From positions 33,039 to 97,038 of IMG/VR virus record IMGVR_UViG_3300021963_006848: a stretch of DNA of 64,000 bases. One strand, given 5' to 3'. The notes under the pieces were generated by a model that was not told where the DNA came from, did not search any database, and worked only from the letters and a program-made list of their open reading frames with translations. Origin of the DNA: a virus. Positions within the stretch are counted from its first letter, which is position 1. Each line of letters opens with the position of its first letter. The position numbers and the translations under genes were made by a program. Below, one piece after another: positions 31,501 through 37,848 of this stretch.

Positions 31501-33176
31501 TTGTGTTTCATTTTAATAATGAGGTAGTTATCTATTACAAGAAAATCCATCTTACTATCTAAAAATCTCTCTACTGCTTGCTTTGGTGTTATAGTAATTG
31601 TCTGATCCTTAAAATTAAAAGATGTATTTAAACATATAGGATAACCTGATATACGTTTCAATGCTAAAAGCAATTGGTAATACCTTGGGTTTTGTTCTTT
31701 AGTAACTGTTTGAACTCTTGCTGTATTATCAATATGAGTAATAGAAGGTAGTCTGTGGTTCTTTTTAACTTCTACAACTTGATTCATATAAGGTACCGGT
31801 TCTTTTATATCGAAAAATATTTTAGCGTCTTCTTCTATACATGAAGGAGCGAAAGGTCTAAAGCTTTCTCTCTTTTTGATAACTTTGTTGATTTTATCTT
31901 TAATACCTGGATGAAGAGGTGAAGCAAGTATAGACCTATTACCTAGAGCTCTTGCTCCAAATTCCATATTACCTTGGAACCATCCTACTATATTCCCGCT
32001 ATGGATTATAGATGCTACCTTATTCAGAAGTCTCTCTTCTGTAGGGTATCTAAAGTAGTATATCTTGTTACCAAAGTACTCTAATTGAGTACGTATACTT
32101 ACTTCATTGAAAGAAGGACCTGTGTAAGGAACGCTATTATCCTTTCTAGGACCTTTATAAGATGCTAAGCATGCACCAATAGCAGAACCTGCATCTGAAG
32201 GTGCAAATGGTATGTGGATTGATGAATAATGTTTATATGCTTTTGTGTTAGCTAATCCATTATACGCACATCCGCCTCCTAAACAGAGATTATCAGAATT
32301 AACTAATTCTTTAGCTTTCTCTAGAATTCTATTAAACTGCTTTTCGTAAATAAACTGTACAGCTGCTGCTAGATCATAATCATCTTGTGTAATTTCATCT
32401 TCCGGAAGGCGAGGACCTCTACCTAATACATTACATAGGTCAGAAGTAAACATTATCTTATCTGAATACTCCCAAGTAAAGTATTCTGGGTAAAATGAAA
32501 AAATTGATTCTTTTTCGAATTTAAAAAGCTTATGAAGGAATGGAACATACTTACTAGCATCTCCATATCCAGCCATACCCATAACTTTGTACTCACCTTC
32601 GTTAGGTTTGAAGCCAAGAAATGCGGTAAAGGTAGAGTAGAATAATCCTAAAGATTCTGGGAAGTTAATAGCAAATACTTTTTCTATAGAACTATCTTTT
32701 GCTTTTGAAATTGTAACTGTTTCAAACTCTCCAACTCCGTCTATAGTTACAACTGCCGCTTCTTTGTAAGGGCTAGTAAAATAGGAAAATGCTGCGTGAG
32801 ATAAATGGTGTTCAACATACCTAACAGGGCCTTGGTATAGGAAATGTTTTGCTAATAAAAAGTTAGGATTGTGAAGTTCTTTTCTCTCTTTGAGAAATTT
32901 TAATCTTCTAAAGAATGTACGAAAAGGATATTTGTTAAAAGATTTGAGTACTCTTGCTCTCTTTAATTCTGGAATCTCATACCAGCAAACTTCGTCAATG
33001 TCGTTTATTGTAAGTTTACTTGCTCTTAAAACCCATTTGATCGCATCTACTGGAAAACTATCGTCATGTTTGATACCTGATAGCTTTTCTTGTTCAATGG
33101 CATAAAGAACCTTACCGTCTTTAACGATGCATGCTGCAGAGTCGTGGTAAAATGCTGAAATGCCTAGTTGTATCAT
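31497..33176 (-). CDS. O-carbamoyltransferase (NodU/CmcH family)
   Basis: 559-residue carbamoyltransferase transferring a carbamoyl group from carbamoyl phosphate, through carbamoyl-adenylate, to a hydroxyl, often on a sugar. The Kae1-like N-terminal domain has GISAFYHDSAACIV (residues 4-17), EQEKLSGIKHD and the metal-binding HHLSHAAFSYF near 121-131; the YrdC-like C-terminal part has GARALGNRSIL and YPICLNTSFN. One of three such genes here; it is 50-60 residues longer and diverged from the other two. A CTATTTATA element lies 6 bases upstream of the ATG. It is upstream of the small 38-aa gene. Confidence 0.88.
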   Translation of the reverse strand: MIQLGISAFYHDSAACIVKDGKVLYAIEQEKLSGIKHDDSFPVDAIKWVLRASKLTINDIDEVCWYEIPELKRARVLKSFNKYPFRTFFRRLKFLKERKELHNPNFLLAKHFLYQGPVRYVEHHLSHAAFSYFTSPYKEAAVVTIDGVGEFETVTISKAKDSSIEKVFAINFPESLGLFYSTFTAFLGFKPNEGEYKVMGMAGYGDASKYVPFLHKLFKFEKESIFSFYPEYFTWEYSDKIMFTSDLCNVLGRGPRLPEDEITQDDYDLAAAVQFIYEKQFNRILEKAKELVNSDNLCLGGGCAYNGLANTKAYKHYSSIHIPFAPSDAGSAIGACLASYKGPRKDNSVPYTGPSFNEVSIRTQLEYFGNKIYYFRYPTEERLLNKVASIIHSGNIVGWFQGNMEFGARALGNRSILASPLHPGIKDKINKVIKKRESFRPFAPSCIEEDAKIFFDIKEPVPYMNQVVEVKKNHRLPSITHIDNTARVQTVTKEQNPRYYQLLLALKRISGYPICLNTSFNFKDQTITITPKQAVERFLDSKMDFLVIDNYLIIKMKHK

Positions 33177-33181
33177 ACTCT

Positions 33182-33190
33182 TATAAATAG
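33182..33190 (-). promoter_or_regulatory. CTATTTATA motif, putative late promoter
   Basis: Minus-strand CTATTTATA ends 5 bases before the carbamoyltransferase ATG at 33176. Copy of the recurring candidate element; a transcript starting just downstream would be leaderless. Confidence 0.35.
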
Positions 33191-33214
33191 AACTTTATTA
33201 TTTTTTACTAGACG

Positions 33215-33288
33215 TGGACCAACCTGGGCTCGAACCAGGGACCTACTGATTATGAGTCAGTTGCTCTAACCAACTGAGCTATAAGTCC
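33215..33288 (-). tRNA. tRNA-Met (CAU), elongator type
   Basis: Minus-strand cloverleaf of 74 nt with anticodon stem ACTGA/TCAGT and loop CTCATAA (anticodon CAU), T arm CCTGG-TTCGAGC-CCAGG, acceptor GGACTTA paired with TTGGTCC (one mismatch), discriminator A. The D arm AGCTCAGTTGGTTAGAGC and the G1 start match elongator Met tRNAs and not initiator. A lysidine-type tRNA-Ile cannot be ruled out. No encoded CCA. Confidence 0.88.
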
Positions 33289-33300
33289 AAGTACCTACCA

Positions 33301-33358
33301 GATGAATATTTTATCCCCATATGGGCCACGGCCATTAAGTGCGTTACTTTCATTCATC
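33301..33358 (-). ncRNA. Structured RNA segment between tRNAs
   Basis: Minus-strand GATGAAT (33358-33352) pairs with ATTCATC (33307-33301) to close a multibranched segment containing AAGT-AACGC-ACTT, GGCC-GT-GGCC and CCCATATGGG. It lies between the tRNA-like RNA and tRNA-Met. Could be a processing signal or part of a longer RNA. Confidence 0.35.
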
Positions 33359-33392
33359 GGCCATCACACAGTTTCACTGCTTAAGGTAAGTG

Positions 33393-33561
33393 CTGTAGAG
33401 GAAGGAGTCGAACCTTCACGCGGCGATTCAATAAATGACATTCTTGCTAGCTAGCGTGTGGTCAACCCATTATCATTTATCTATCTCTTATCCGCACCCT
33501 CGAGACGGGAGGGCATGTCTGCCACGACCGGGGACACCCCAATCCATTCCACCACTCTACA
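33393..33561 (-). ncRNA. Giant tRNA-like RNA (169 nt), Leu-type body
   Basis: The 7-bp acceptor TGTAGAG/CTCTACA, discriminator G, and T arm GAAGG-TTCGACT-CCTTC are perfect, and T-G-G-T-G-G-A-A at the D arm with GACATG matches the neighbouring tRNA-Leu. A 22-nt hairpin (GATTGGGG-TGT-CCCCGGTC) is inserted in the D loop, and the variable arm is stretched to about 80 nt with GCGG/CCGC and ATAAATGA/TCATTTAT helices. The anticodon stem CCCTC/GAGGG has loop CCGTCTC, so position 33 is C, not U. Probably not an ordinary tRNA. Confidence 0.65.
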
Positions 33562-33577
33562 ATAAAAAAAAGAAACG

Positions 33578-33663
33578 TACCTCGAGCCAGAGTCGAACTG
33601 GCACGGGCGTTTCTGCCCACAAGATTTTAAGTCTTGCATGTCTACCTATTTCATCATCGAGGC
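33578..33663 (-). tRNA. tRNA-Leu (UAA)
   Basis: 86-nt class II tRNA on the minus strand: acceptor GCCTCGA/TCGAGGT (G-U at the end), anticodon stem CAAGA/TCTTG with loop CTTAAAA (anticodon UAA), long variable arm GGGC-AGAAAC-GCCC, T arm GCCAG-TTCGACT-CTGGC, discriminator A. The CGTACC/GGTACG flank extends the acceptor pairing. Directly after the large ncRNA. Confidence 0.93.
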
Positions 33664-34559
33664 AGGTACGTTAATTTTAAGTAAGCCTGAGACTACAGCT
33701 CTAACGCTAGATCTTTTGAGGTATTATCTTAATTCCCCTCTTGTCCAGAGACTTTTGATCTCTATTCTAGCAATGCTGGTTATTTAGGTGAACCACTCCT
33801 TGAGCTACTTATTATTTGGACTACTCTCTCCCTACTCGTCTCTATTCAAATCTGCCGACCTGATTAACCCTTGCGAGGCTATAGAACTTTCTAGAGAATC
33901 ACTCTTGACTTGCGATCTTAAGTGGCACTGAACAGCTCAGTACTATGTAAGCATCTTTCGTCCGTAGCTGGCAAGCGCTTTTGCTTTTATGATTATGTAT
34001 TTTTGAAAATGCAATAATTCAAAAGTTAGCGACTTGTGGATTGTAAAGGTAGCGGCCTGCCCTAAGCTCTCTTAACTTTTGATCAAGAGAATACTTAACT
34101 ACCTTTTGAAGTGTCCCCACCTCCATACTTTAAGATATCTTCATAACTAACATCTTGGTAGATGCTTGCTAAGGTAGATAACAGCACCACCTGTACACCT
34201 ACTTGCCTTTCAGCTTTAAGATACCTCTTATATTGAGCAACGCAATAATATACTTGGATAAGTATACTTCTTGCAAATACCCTACAGGTTAATCTTATTA
34301 CTCTTCCGAGCTCAACTAAACGACCCACATCGCCTAGTCACTAAACCACTTTCCCTAAAGTGTTACCCTCAGTACTTAAGGTTTAATGATACCCTGCTTG
34401 CATACTTAAGCTCTTGCGAGCCGCAAACTACCTCAGTCAAAGCAGTTCACTTTACACCGGTTTCCCGGTTTATTTACCGACTATATGCCGCCGAATGTTA
34501 TTTATGATTTAGCCGAAGCTTCATCAATGGATAACAATGTTTTCAAAGAACGTTTTATT
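33664..34559 (-). ncRNA. Candidate large ornate non-coding RNA (~0.9 kb)
   Basis: No convincing protein is encoded in these 896 bases; they run from a promoter (34564-34595) straight into tRNA-Leu. The RNA has a boxA-like sequence GTTCTTTGAAAAC at its start, GNRA-capped hairpins ACCGG-GAAA-CCGGT (34456-34469) and GCTC-GCAA-GAGC (34410-34421), a stem CACTTT/AAAGTG (34347-34362) and many shorter stems. GOLLD and ROOL RNAs of phages and prophages share the size, structural richness and position next to tRNAs. The family is not identified; a new class is possible. Confidence 0.7.
34539..34552 (-). promoter_or_regulatory. boxA-like antitermination motif
   Basis: Minus-strand CGTTCTTTGAAAAC, about 8 nt into the predicted large RNA transcript, matches the rRNA leader boxA (T-G-T-T-C-T-T-T-G-A-A-A-A-C) bound by NusB-S10. 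It would let RNA polymerase read a long, untranslated, structured transcript. Confidence 0.6.
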
Positions 34560-34563
34560 TAAT

Positions 34564-34595
34564 TTAAGATAAGAACTTTATTTCGTATCTCCAAC
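34564..34595 (-). promoter_or_regulatory. Promoter of the large RNA-tRNA transcript
   Basis: GTTG (34595-34592), exactly 20 bases, TATCTTAA (34571-34564), minus strand. The -7 box is preceded by TTCT, not TTCG. It sits in the gap after the 75-aa gene (stop at 34600) and points into the non-coding region. Confidence 0.65.
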
Positions 34596-34599
34596 TAAT

Positions 34600-34827
34600 T
34601 TAGTAAATTTTATTTTCCTGATTTCTTCTAGCTTCTTCTGCTTCTTTGTACATATTAATCCATGTCAAAGATACATCTACAGGAGCTAAAACCCAAGCCA
34701 TAACTAAAACCATAATTGAGTCTAGTTCTGGAGAATTACCCATACTATCTACACCAACTCTTTTATACTTTTTATGTAATTGTATAAAACAGTAAATGAT
34801 ACAAATGATATAGTAGGGGACAAACAT
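34600..34827 (-). CDS. Small membrane protein, 75 aa
   Basis: 75-residue protein with a hydrophobic N-terminus (residues 2-18, FVPYYIICIIYCFIQLH) and a second helix near 38-57 (IMVLVMAWVLAPVDVSLTW), then a charged tail (EAEEARRNQENK). Its promoter lies 18 bases upstream. Positive residues between the helices suggest a hairpin in the inner membrane. Holin or superinfection-related roles fit the size, but nothing specific can be claimed. Confidence 0.6.
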   Translation of the reverse strand: MFVPYYIICIIYCFIQLHKKYKRVGVDSMGNSPELDSIMVLVMAWVLAPVDVSLTWINMYKEAEEARRNQENKIY

Positions 34828-34844
34828 ATAACTTCTTATTTAAT

Positions 34845-34876
34845 TTAATATACGAACGTTAGTTCTAAATTGCAAC
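34845..34876 (-). promoter_or_regulatory. Promoter (GTTG-N20-TATATTAA)
   Basis: GTTG at 34876-34873 and TATATTAA at 34852-34845 on the minus strand with a 20-base spacer ending TTCG. ATG of the 75-aa gene at 34827. Best example of the consensus in this window. Confidence 0.75.
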
Positions 34877-34885
34877 TTTTTTTTA

Positions 34886-35092
34886 TTAAAATTTTCCCGG
34901 CCTGAAATAGGGTATATAAGCTTTTCCTCTAATAGCACGTTGCTGATTGAAAGGGTGTGTTCTGAAGTAATACCCTCTGATTTTGTTTCGATGGTTCCAT
35001 AGTCGCTTTTCATGAATCGACATTTTCATTGGCATCCATACACAGCTACTTAGTAGTAATATAACACTCATTAATAATAATAACTTTTTCAT
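34886..35092 (-). CDS. Small lipoprotein, 68 aa
   Basis: 68-residue protein with a lipoprotein signal: residues 1-17 MKKLLLLMSVILLLSSC, lipobox L-S-S-C at Cys17. The mature part is very basic and aromatic (RLWNHRNKIRGYYFRTH). Phage lipoproteins often block superinfection or act as outer spanins; this one is too short for a coiled-coil spanin, so superinfection exclusion is a guess. Follows the epimerase gene by 2 bases. Confidence 0.65.
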   Translation of the reverse strand: MKKLLLLMSVILLLSSCVWMPMKMSIHEKRLWNHRNKIRGYYFRTHPFNQQRAIRGKAYIPYFRPGKF

Positions 35093-35094
35093 AA

Positions 35095-35940
35095 TTATAA
35101 CTGTTTAATGTATTCTAGTAATCTGTCTTCTGGTTGCCATCCAAGTCTTTCTATGGCGTCTTTATTTTCTCTTAAAGTCTCTCTGTAGTTACCTTTTTGT
35201 TCTCTCATGTAGACTTTAACGCAGTTAAATTTTTCTACAAACATATTAGCAACTTGATTTATAGAGTAATTTTTACCTGTTCCTAATTCCCAAGCATCTT
35301 CGTGTTTTTCATCACTCTCTGCAACTTTAATTAATCCATCTACAATATCTCTTATATGAGTGAAATCTCGTCTCTGTTCTCCATCACCTACTATGGTGAT
35401 AGGGTAGTTTTTAGCAACTTGACCTCTCCATCTACCTATAACTGCTGCCCAATCTCCTTCTAAAATTTCATTAGGTCCGTATACATTGTAGAATCTTACA
35501 ATTTCAGCATCTAAGTTAAACACCTGCTTATACATCTTTATAATTTCTTCCCCCATGTGTTTAGAACATGCATATGGAGACTGCAAAGGGTTATGCCATC
35601 TAGAAGAAGATCCTGCATATATAACTTTAGCTTCTATTTGATGAGCAAACTTACATACATCCAAAGTTCCTTGAGTATTAACTCTAAAGGTTTCTTGTGG
35701 GTTAGCAAAGGAAGGCTGTATTCTACTTAAAGCAGCTAAGTGATAGATAAGATCGAAATCTTTATCCATTAAGTCTATTCGCTCTATATCACCATACCAG
35801 TAATGGCAACCTGGGATTTCGTATTCTTTAAACCCTACAGAAAGGTCATCTAATGAAGTGACAGAATGTCCTTCTATTACCAACCTTTTTATAAGGTTAC
35901 TTCCTACAAATCCATTTCCTCCAGTAACTAATATCTTCAT
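35095..35940 (-). CDS. NAD-dependent nucleotide-sugar epimerase/dehydratase
   Basis: 281-residue extended SDR enzyme. The start at 35940 (MKILVTGGNGFVGSNLI) gives the family's T-G-G-x-G-F-V-G NAD-binding loop at the N-terminus; an earlier ATG at 35988 would extend into tRNA-fMet. YHLAALS (about 72), YAGSSS and the active-site SPYACSKHMGEE (Tyr-x3-Lys) and IVRFYNVYGPNE are present. Similar to UDP-glucose 4-epimerase/dTDP-glucose dehydratase; its product could feed the glycosyltransferase operon. Exact substrate unknown. Confidence 0.8.
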   Translation of the reverse strand: MKILVTGGNGFVGSNLIKRLVIEGHSVTSLDDLSVGFKEYEIPGCHYWYGDIERIDLMDKDFDLIYHLAALSRIQPSFANPQETFRVNTQGTLDVCKFAHQIEAKVIYAGSSSRWHNPLQSPYACSKHMGEEIIKMYKQVFNLDAEIVRFYNVYGPNEILEGDWAAVIGRWRGQVAKNYPITIVGDGEQRRDFTHIRDIVDGLIKVAESDEKHEDAWELGTGKNYSINQVANMFVEKFNCVKVYMREQKGNYRETLRENKDAIERLGWQPEDRLLEYIKQL

Positions 35941-35955
35941 ATAAACCTTATCTAG

Positions 35956-36027
35956 TTGCGGGAGAAGGATTCGAACCTCCGACCCCAAGGTTATGAGCCT
36001 TGTGAGCTACCTCTGCTCTATCCCGCG
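35956..36027 (-). tRNA. tRNA-fMet (CAU), initiator
   Basis: 72-nt minus-strand tRNA starting CGCGGGA and ending CCCGC-A-A, so position 1 (C) faces A72, the unpaired end that marks initiator tRNAs. Anticodon stem AAGGC.. with loop CTCATAA and three G-C pairs below (GGCTCATAACC), T arm GGAGG-TTCGAAT-CCTTC. A phage-encoded initiator tRNA is uncommon. Immediately upstream of the epimerase start. Confidence 0.88.
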
Positions 36028-36035
36028 ATATAATG

Positions 36036-36108
36036 TACTCCGTAGGGGTTTCGAACCCCTAATCTCCTCCGTGAAAGGGAGGCGACTTAACCGTTTGTCC
36101 AACGGAGC
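36036..36108 (-). tRNA. tRNA-Glu (UUC)
   Basis: 73-nt minus-strand tRNA: acceptor GCTCCGT/ACGGAGT, anticodon stem CCTCC/GGAGG with loop CTTTCAC (anticodon UUC), T arm AGGGG-TTCGAAA-CCCCT, discriminator A. Fits tRNA-Glu closely. Seven bases separate it from the tmRNA. Confidence 0.92.
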
Positions 36109-36115
36109 GGAATTG

Positions 36116-36498
36116 TGGAGATGGAGGGAGTCGAACCCTCGTCCAAATACGGATTTAATAAACCTCATTCACAAGCTTAGTTAATTTTTCTAAATTAACA
36201 AAATATAAAGTTTGATAAATGTGGGAACCAAACTTTCAAACAACCTGGTCTCGAAATTATTTAATAGAGCTCCGACCTGTTACTCCAACTCTCACTTCTT
36301 TTTAAATTCCCATGAGTGATACGGGAAAGATTAGGCAGCTACTGCGTAATCAGCACCTACGAAAGCCATAGCGTCTTCGAAAGTGAAAGAAGATAATTCT
36401 TCTGCGTTTATTGTTTGATAGGTGTTTAAGGATTTCCATCTAATCCTGCTTGCATCAATTGTACCAACTCATCGTACCTGTCAAAACCGGGCATCCCC
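36116..36498 (-). ncRNA. ssrA: Phage tmRNA (ssrA)
   Basis: 383-nt transfer-messenger RNA. The 5' end GGGGATGCCCGGTTTTGACA and 3' end GAGGG-TTCGACT-CCCTC-CATCTCCA make the tRNA-Ala-like half (GGGGATG pairs with CATCTCC). The tag frame starts at GCA 36405 after TAAAC and stops at TAA 36331-36333; it encodes 24 residues beginning AEELSSFTFE and ending GADYAVAA, longer than the usual 8-15 but with the small-hydrophobic end recognised by ClpXP-like proteases. CCA is not encoded. Confidence 0.92.
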
Positions 36499-36503
36499 AA
36501 TTG

Positions 36504-36575
36504 AGCTTCCTCGAGGAATCGAACCCCGTTATCCTGAGTACAAATCAGGCGCATCACCATTTATGCTTAGGAAGC
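36504..36575 (-). tRNA. tRNA-Thr (UGU)
   Basis: 72-nt minus-strand tRNA: acceptor GCTTCCT/AGGAAGC, anticodon stem CCTGA/TCAGG with loop TTTGTAC (anticodon UGU), T arm CGGGG-TTCGATT-CCTCG, discriminator T. Five bases from the tmRNA 5' end, so the four RNAs Thr-tmRNA-Glu-fMet are probably one precursor. Confidence 0.92.
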
Positions 36576-36619
36576 AATTTAGGAAAGGAGAAGATGGTTG
36601 CGTGGACATCTCCTTTTAT

Positions 36620-36708
36620 GATTGGCATTACTTAGGTGTATTTTTCCCAACTCCGATGATACCCGCCAAAATACACTCTCGAGCCATTGATACCATCATT
36701 CCCCAATC
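36620..36708 (-). ncRNA. Structured RNA candidate upstream of the tmRNA cluster
   Basis: Between the lipoprotein gene (36725) and tRNA-Thr, minus-strand GATTGG (36708-36703) pairs with CCAATC (36625-36620) and encloses GTGTATTTT/AAAATACAC (36676-36668 with 36644-36636). A further weak stem GGAGATG/CATCTTCTCC lies at about 36577-36613. May be a leader for the tRNA-tmRNA precursor, or a degenerate tRNA. Confidence 0.35.
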
Positions 36709-36724
36709 AACCTAAAAGGTTTTT

Positions 36725-36913
36725 TTACTTTACTTCAGTTTCAGCTTTTGGAGCTTCTTCAGCAGGAATTTCTGCTACTGTAGAATCTGTTGCTGTTACT
36801 GCAGCTGTATCTACTGCTACTGCTGTTGAGTCTGTTGCTACTGCTTCTGATTTACCGTTACCGCATGATGCTAATGTAACTACTAAAGCTGTTGCTAAGA
36901 TTACTTTTTTCAT
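36725..36913 (-). CDS. Small lipoprotein, Ala/Thr/Val-rich, 62 aa
   Basis: 62-residue lipoprotein: signal MKKVILATALVVTLASC with lipobox L-A-S-C at Cys17, then G-N-G-K-S and a low-complexity tail of Ala, Val, Thr, Ser, Asp and Glu (VATDSTAVAVDTAAVTATDS). The Bacteroidota lipoprotein export signal often has acidic residues after Cys+2; here Lys-Ser follow, so final location is uncertain. A CTATTTATA element lies 35 bases upstream. Function unknown. Confidence 0.68.
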   Translation of the reverse strand: MKKVILATALVVTLASCGNGKSEAVATDSTAVAVDTAAVTATDSTVAEIPAEEAPKAETEVK

Positions 36914-36947
36914 AATTGTTTTTGTTTTTGTTTAAATTTACTGATAT

Positions 36948-36956
36948 ATAAATAGT
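36948..36956 (-). promoter_or_regulatory. CTATTTATA motif, putative late promoter
   Basis: Minus-strand CTATTTATA lies 35 bases ahead of the lipoprotein ATG at 36913, directly after the queC stop. Copy of the recurring element. Confidence 0.4.
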
Positions 36957-37796
36957 TTACTTGATATGTTCTGCTAAAACTTTTTCTACATGGGATTTAG
37001 CTACTTCCCATTCAACTGGTCCTGTCTCGTCTTCGTATTGAACAGGATCTTTACGGCCCAACTTAATAAAAGCTTCAATACGCTCCACAGAGCTAGCAGA
37101 CTTATAGTCGCTATTACCAGAAGGGTAAGGCTTATATGAAGTGTTAGTTCTCTTGTACACCTCATCAAAGTCCAAACCGAGTGTTTCACATGCTTTAAGT
37201 CCATCTTCTAGAATACCAAATTTATCTGTATCTAAATAGGGAGTATAAAACTTAACACGTTCTGCATCCCAGTTACCAATTCTAAATGCTTCCATATCTG
37301 CATCTCTAAACTCTTGACGACAGTCAGGGTAGATTGCATGATCTCCAGCATGAATACCTAGAGAAATAAAGGTATCTTCTTTTGTTTCGTTCGCTACTGA
37401 TAAAGCTACTGCTTGTACTAATGAACTAAAGATCTTATTACGATTAGGTACAACAGTATCTTTCATGTTATCTTGTTCGTAATGACCTTCCGGTACATCT
37501 TTACCTCCTTCAACTAATGCTGAGTTTAGTAGTTCTTTCAACCCATCTAATTTAATAATCTGATGTGTTGGTGGGAGAAAAGAATAATTCTTATCGTTAT
37601 CAAACGGTGGATGCATAGCATTCCATATCTCATTAATATACTCTACTAATGATGTTGCACGTTCTAACTCTACTCTATGTTTCTGACCGTAATCAAAAGA
37701 CAAAGTAGTAACTCTGTAGCCATTTGCTAACAAATGTAGTAATAAAGTAGAGGAGTCCATCCCTCCAGATAAGGACAATACAGCATTCTTCGCCAT
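36957..37796 (-). CDS. queC: 7-cyano-7-deazaguanine synthase QueC, without zinc ribbon
   Basis: 279-residue PP-loop ATPase that converts 7-carboxy-7-deazaguanine to preQ0. The PP loop LSLSGGMDSSTLLLHLL is at residues 7-23, SFDYGQKHRVEL near 33, VVPNRNKIFSSL near 120 and ALSVA/IYPDCRQEFRDAD near 140-170. The C-terminal four-Cys zinc site of ordinary QueC is missing: the segment reads YKRTNTSYKPYPSGNSDYKS where C-Y-...-C-x2-C-x2-C is expected. It is separate from the other deazaguanine genes, next to the RNA cluster. Confidence 0.86.
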   Translation of the reverse strand: MAKNAVLSLSGGMDSSTLLLHLLANGYRVTTLSFDYGQKHRVELERATSLVEYINEIWNAMHPPFDNDKNYSFLPPTHQIIKLDGLKELLNSALVEGGKDVPEGHYEQDNMKDTVVPNRNKIFSSLVQAVALSVANETKEDTFISLGIHAGDHAIYPDCRQEFRDADMEAFRIGNWDAERVKFYTPYLDTDKFGILEDGLKACETLGLDFDEVYKRTNTSYKPYPSGNSDYKSASSVERIEAFIKLGRKDPVQYEDETGPVEWEVAKSHVEKVLAEHIK

Positions 37797-37848
37797 AATA
37801 CGTAAAATTTAAAATATGCCAGGTATTAATAGGATATAGGCAAATCCT

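Noticed and set aside
33301-33358. Hammerhead ribozyme
   Set aside because: CGATGA and GAAAG strings are present but the CUGAUGA, stem II and GAAA order is not met.
33393-33561. Group I intron or two overlapping tRNAs
   Set aside because: The inserts are only about 22 and 60 nt, without intron core motifs, and only one acceptor/T-arm pair exists.
33435-33674. 79-codon plus-strand frame over the tRNA-like RNA and tRNA-Leu
   Set aside because: It crosses a certain tRNA gene on the other strand and has a low-complexity Ser/Arg/Pro translation.
34095-34507. Overlapping 77- and 78-codon frames on both strands in the non-coding region
   Set aside because: No start context, odd composition and they lie inside the structured RNA candidate between its promoter and tRNA-Leu; shadow frames.
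36422-36715. Two plus-strand frames over the tmRNA 5' end and tRNA-Thr
   Set aside because: They are antisense to confident RNA genes, and no protein-like pattern is seen.
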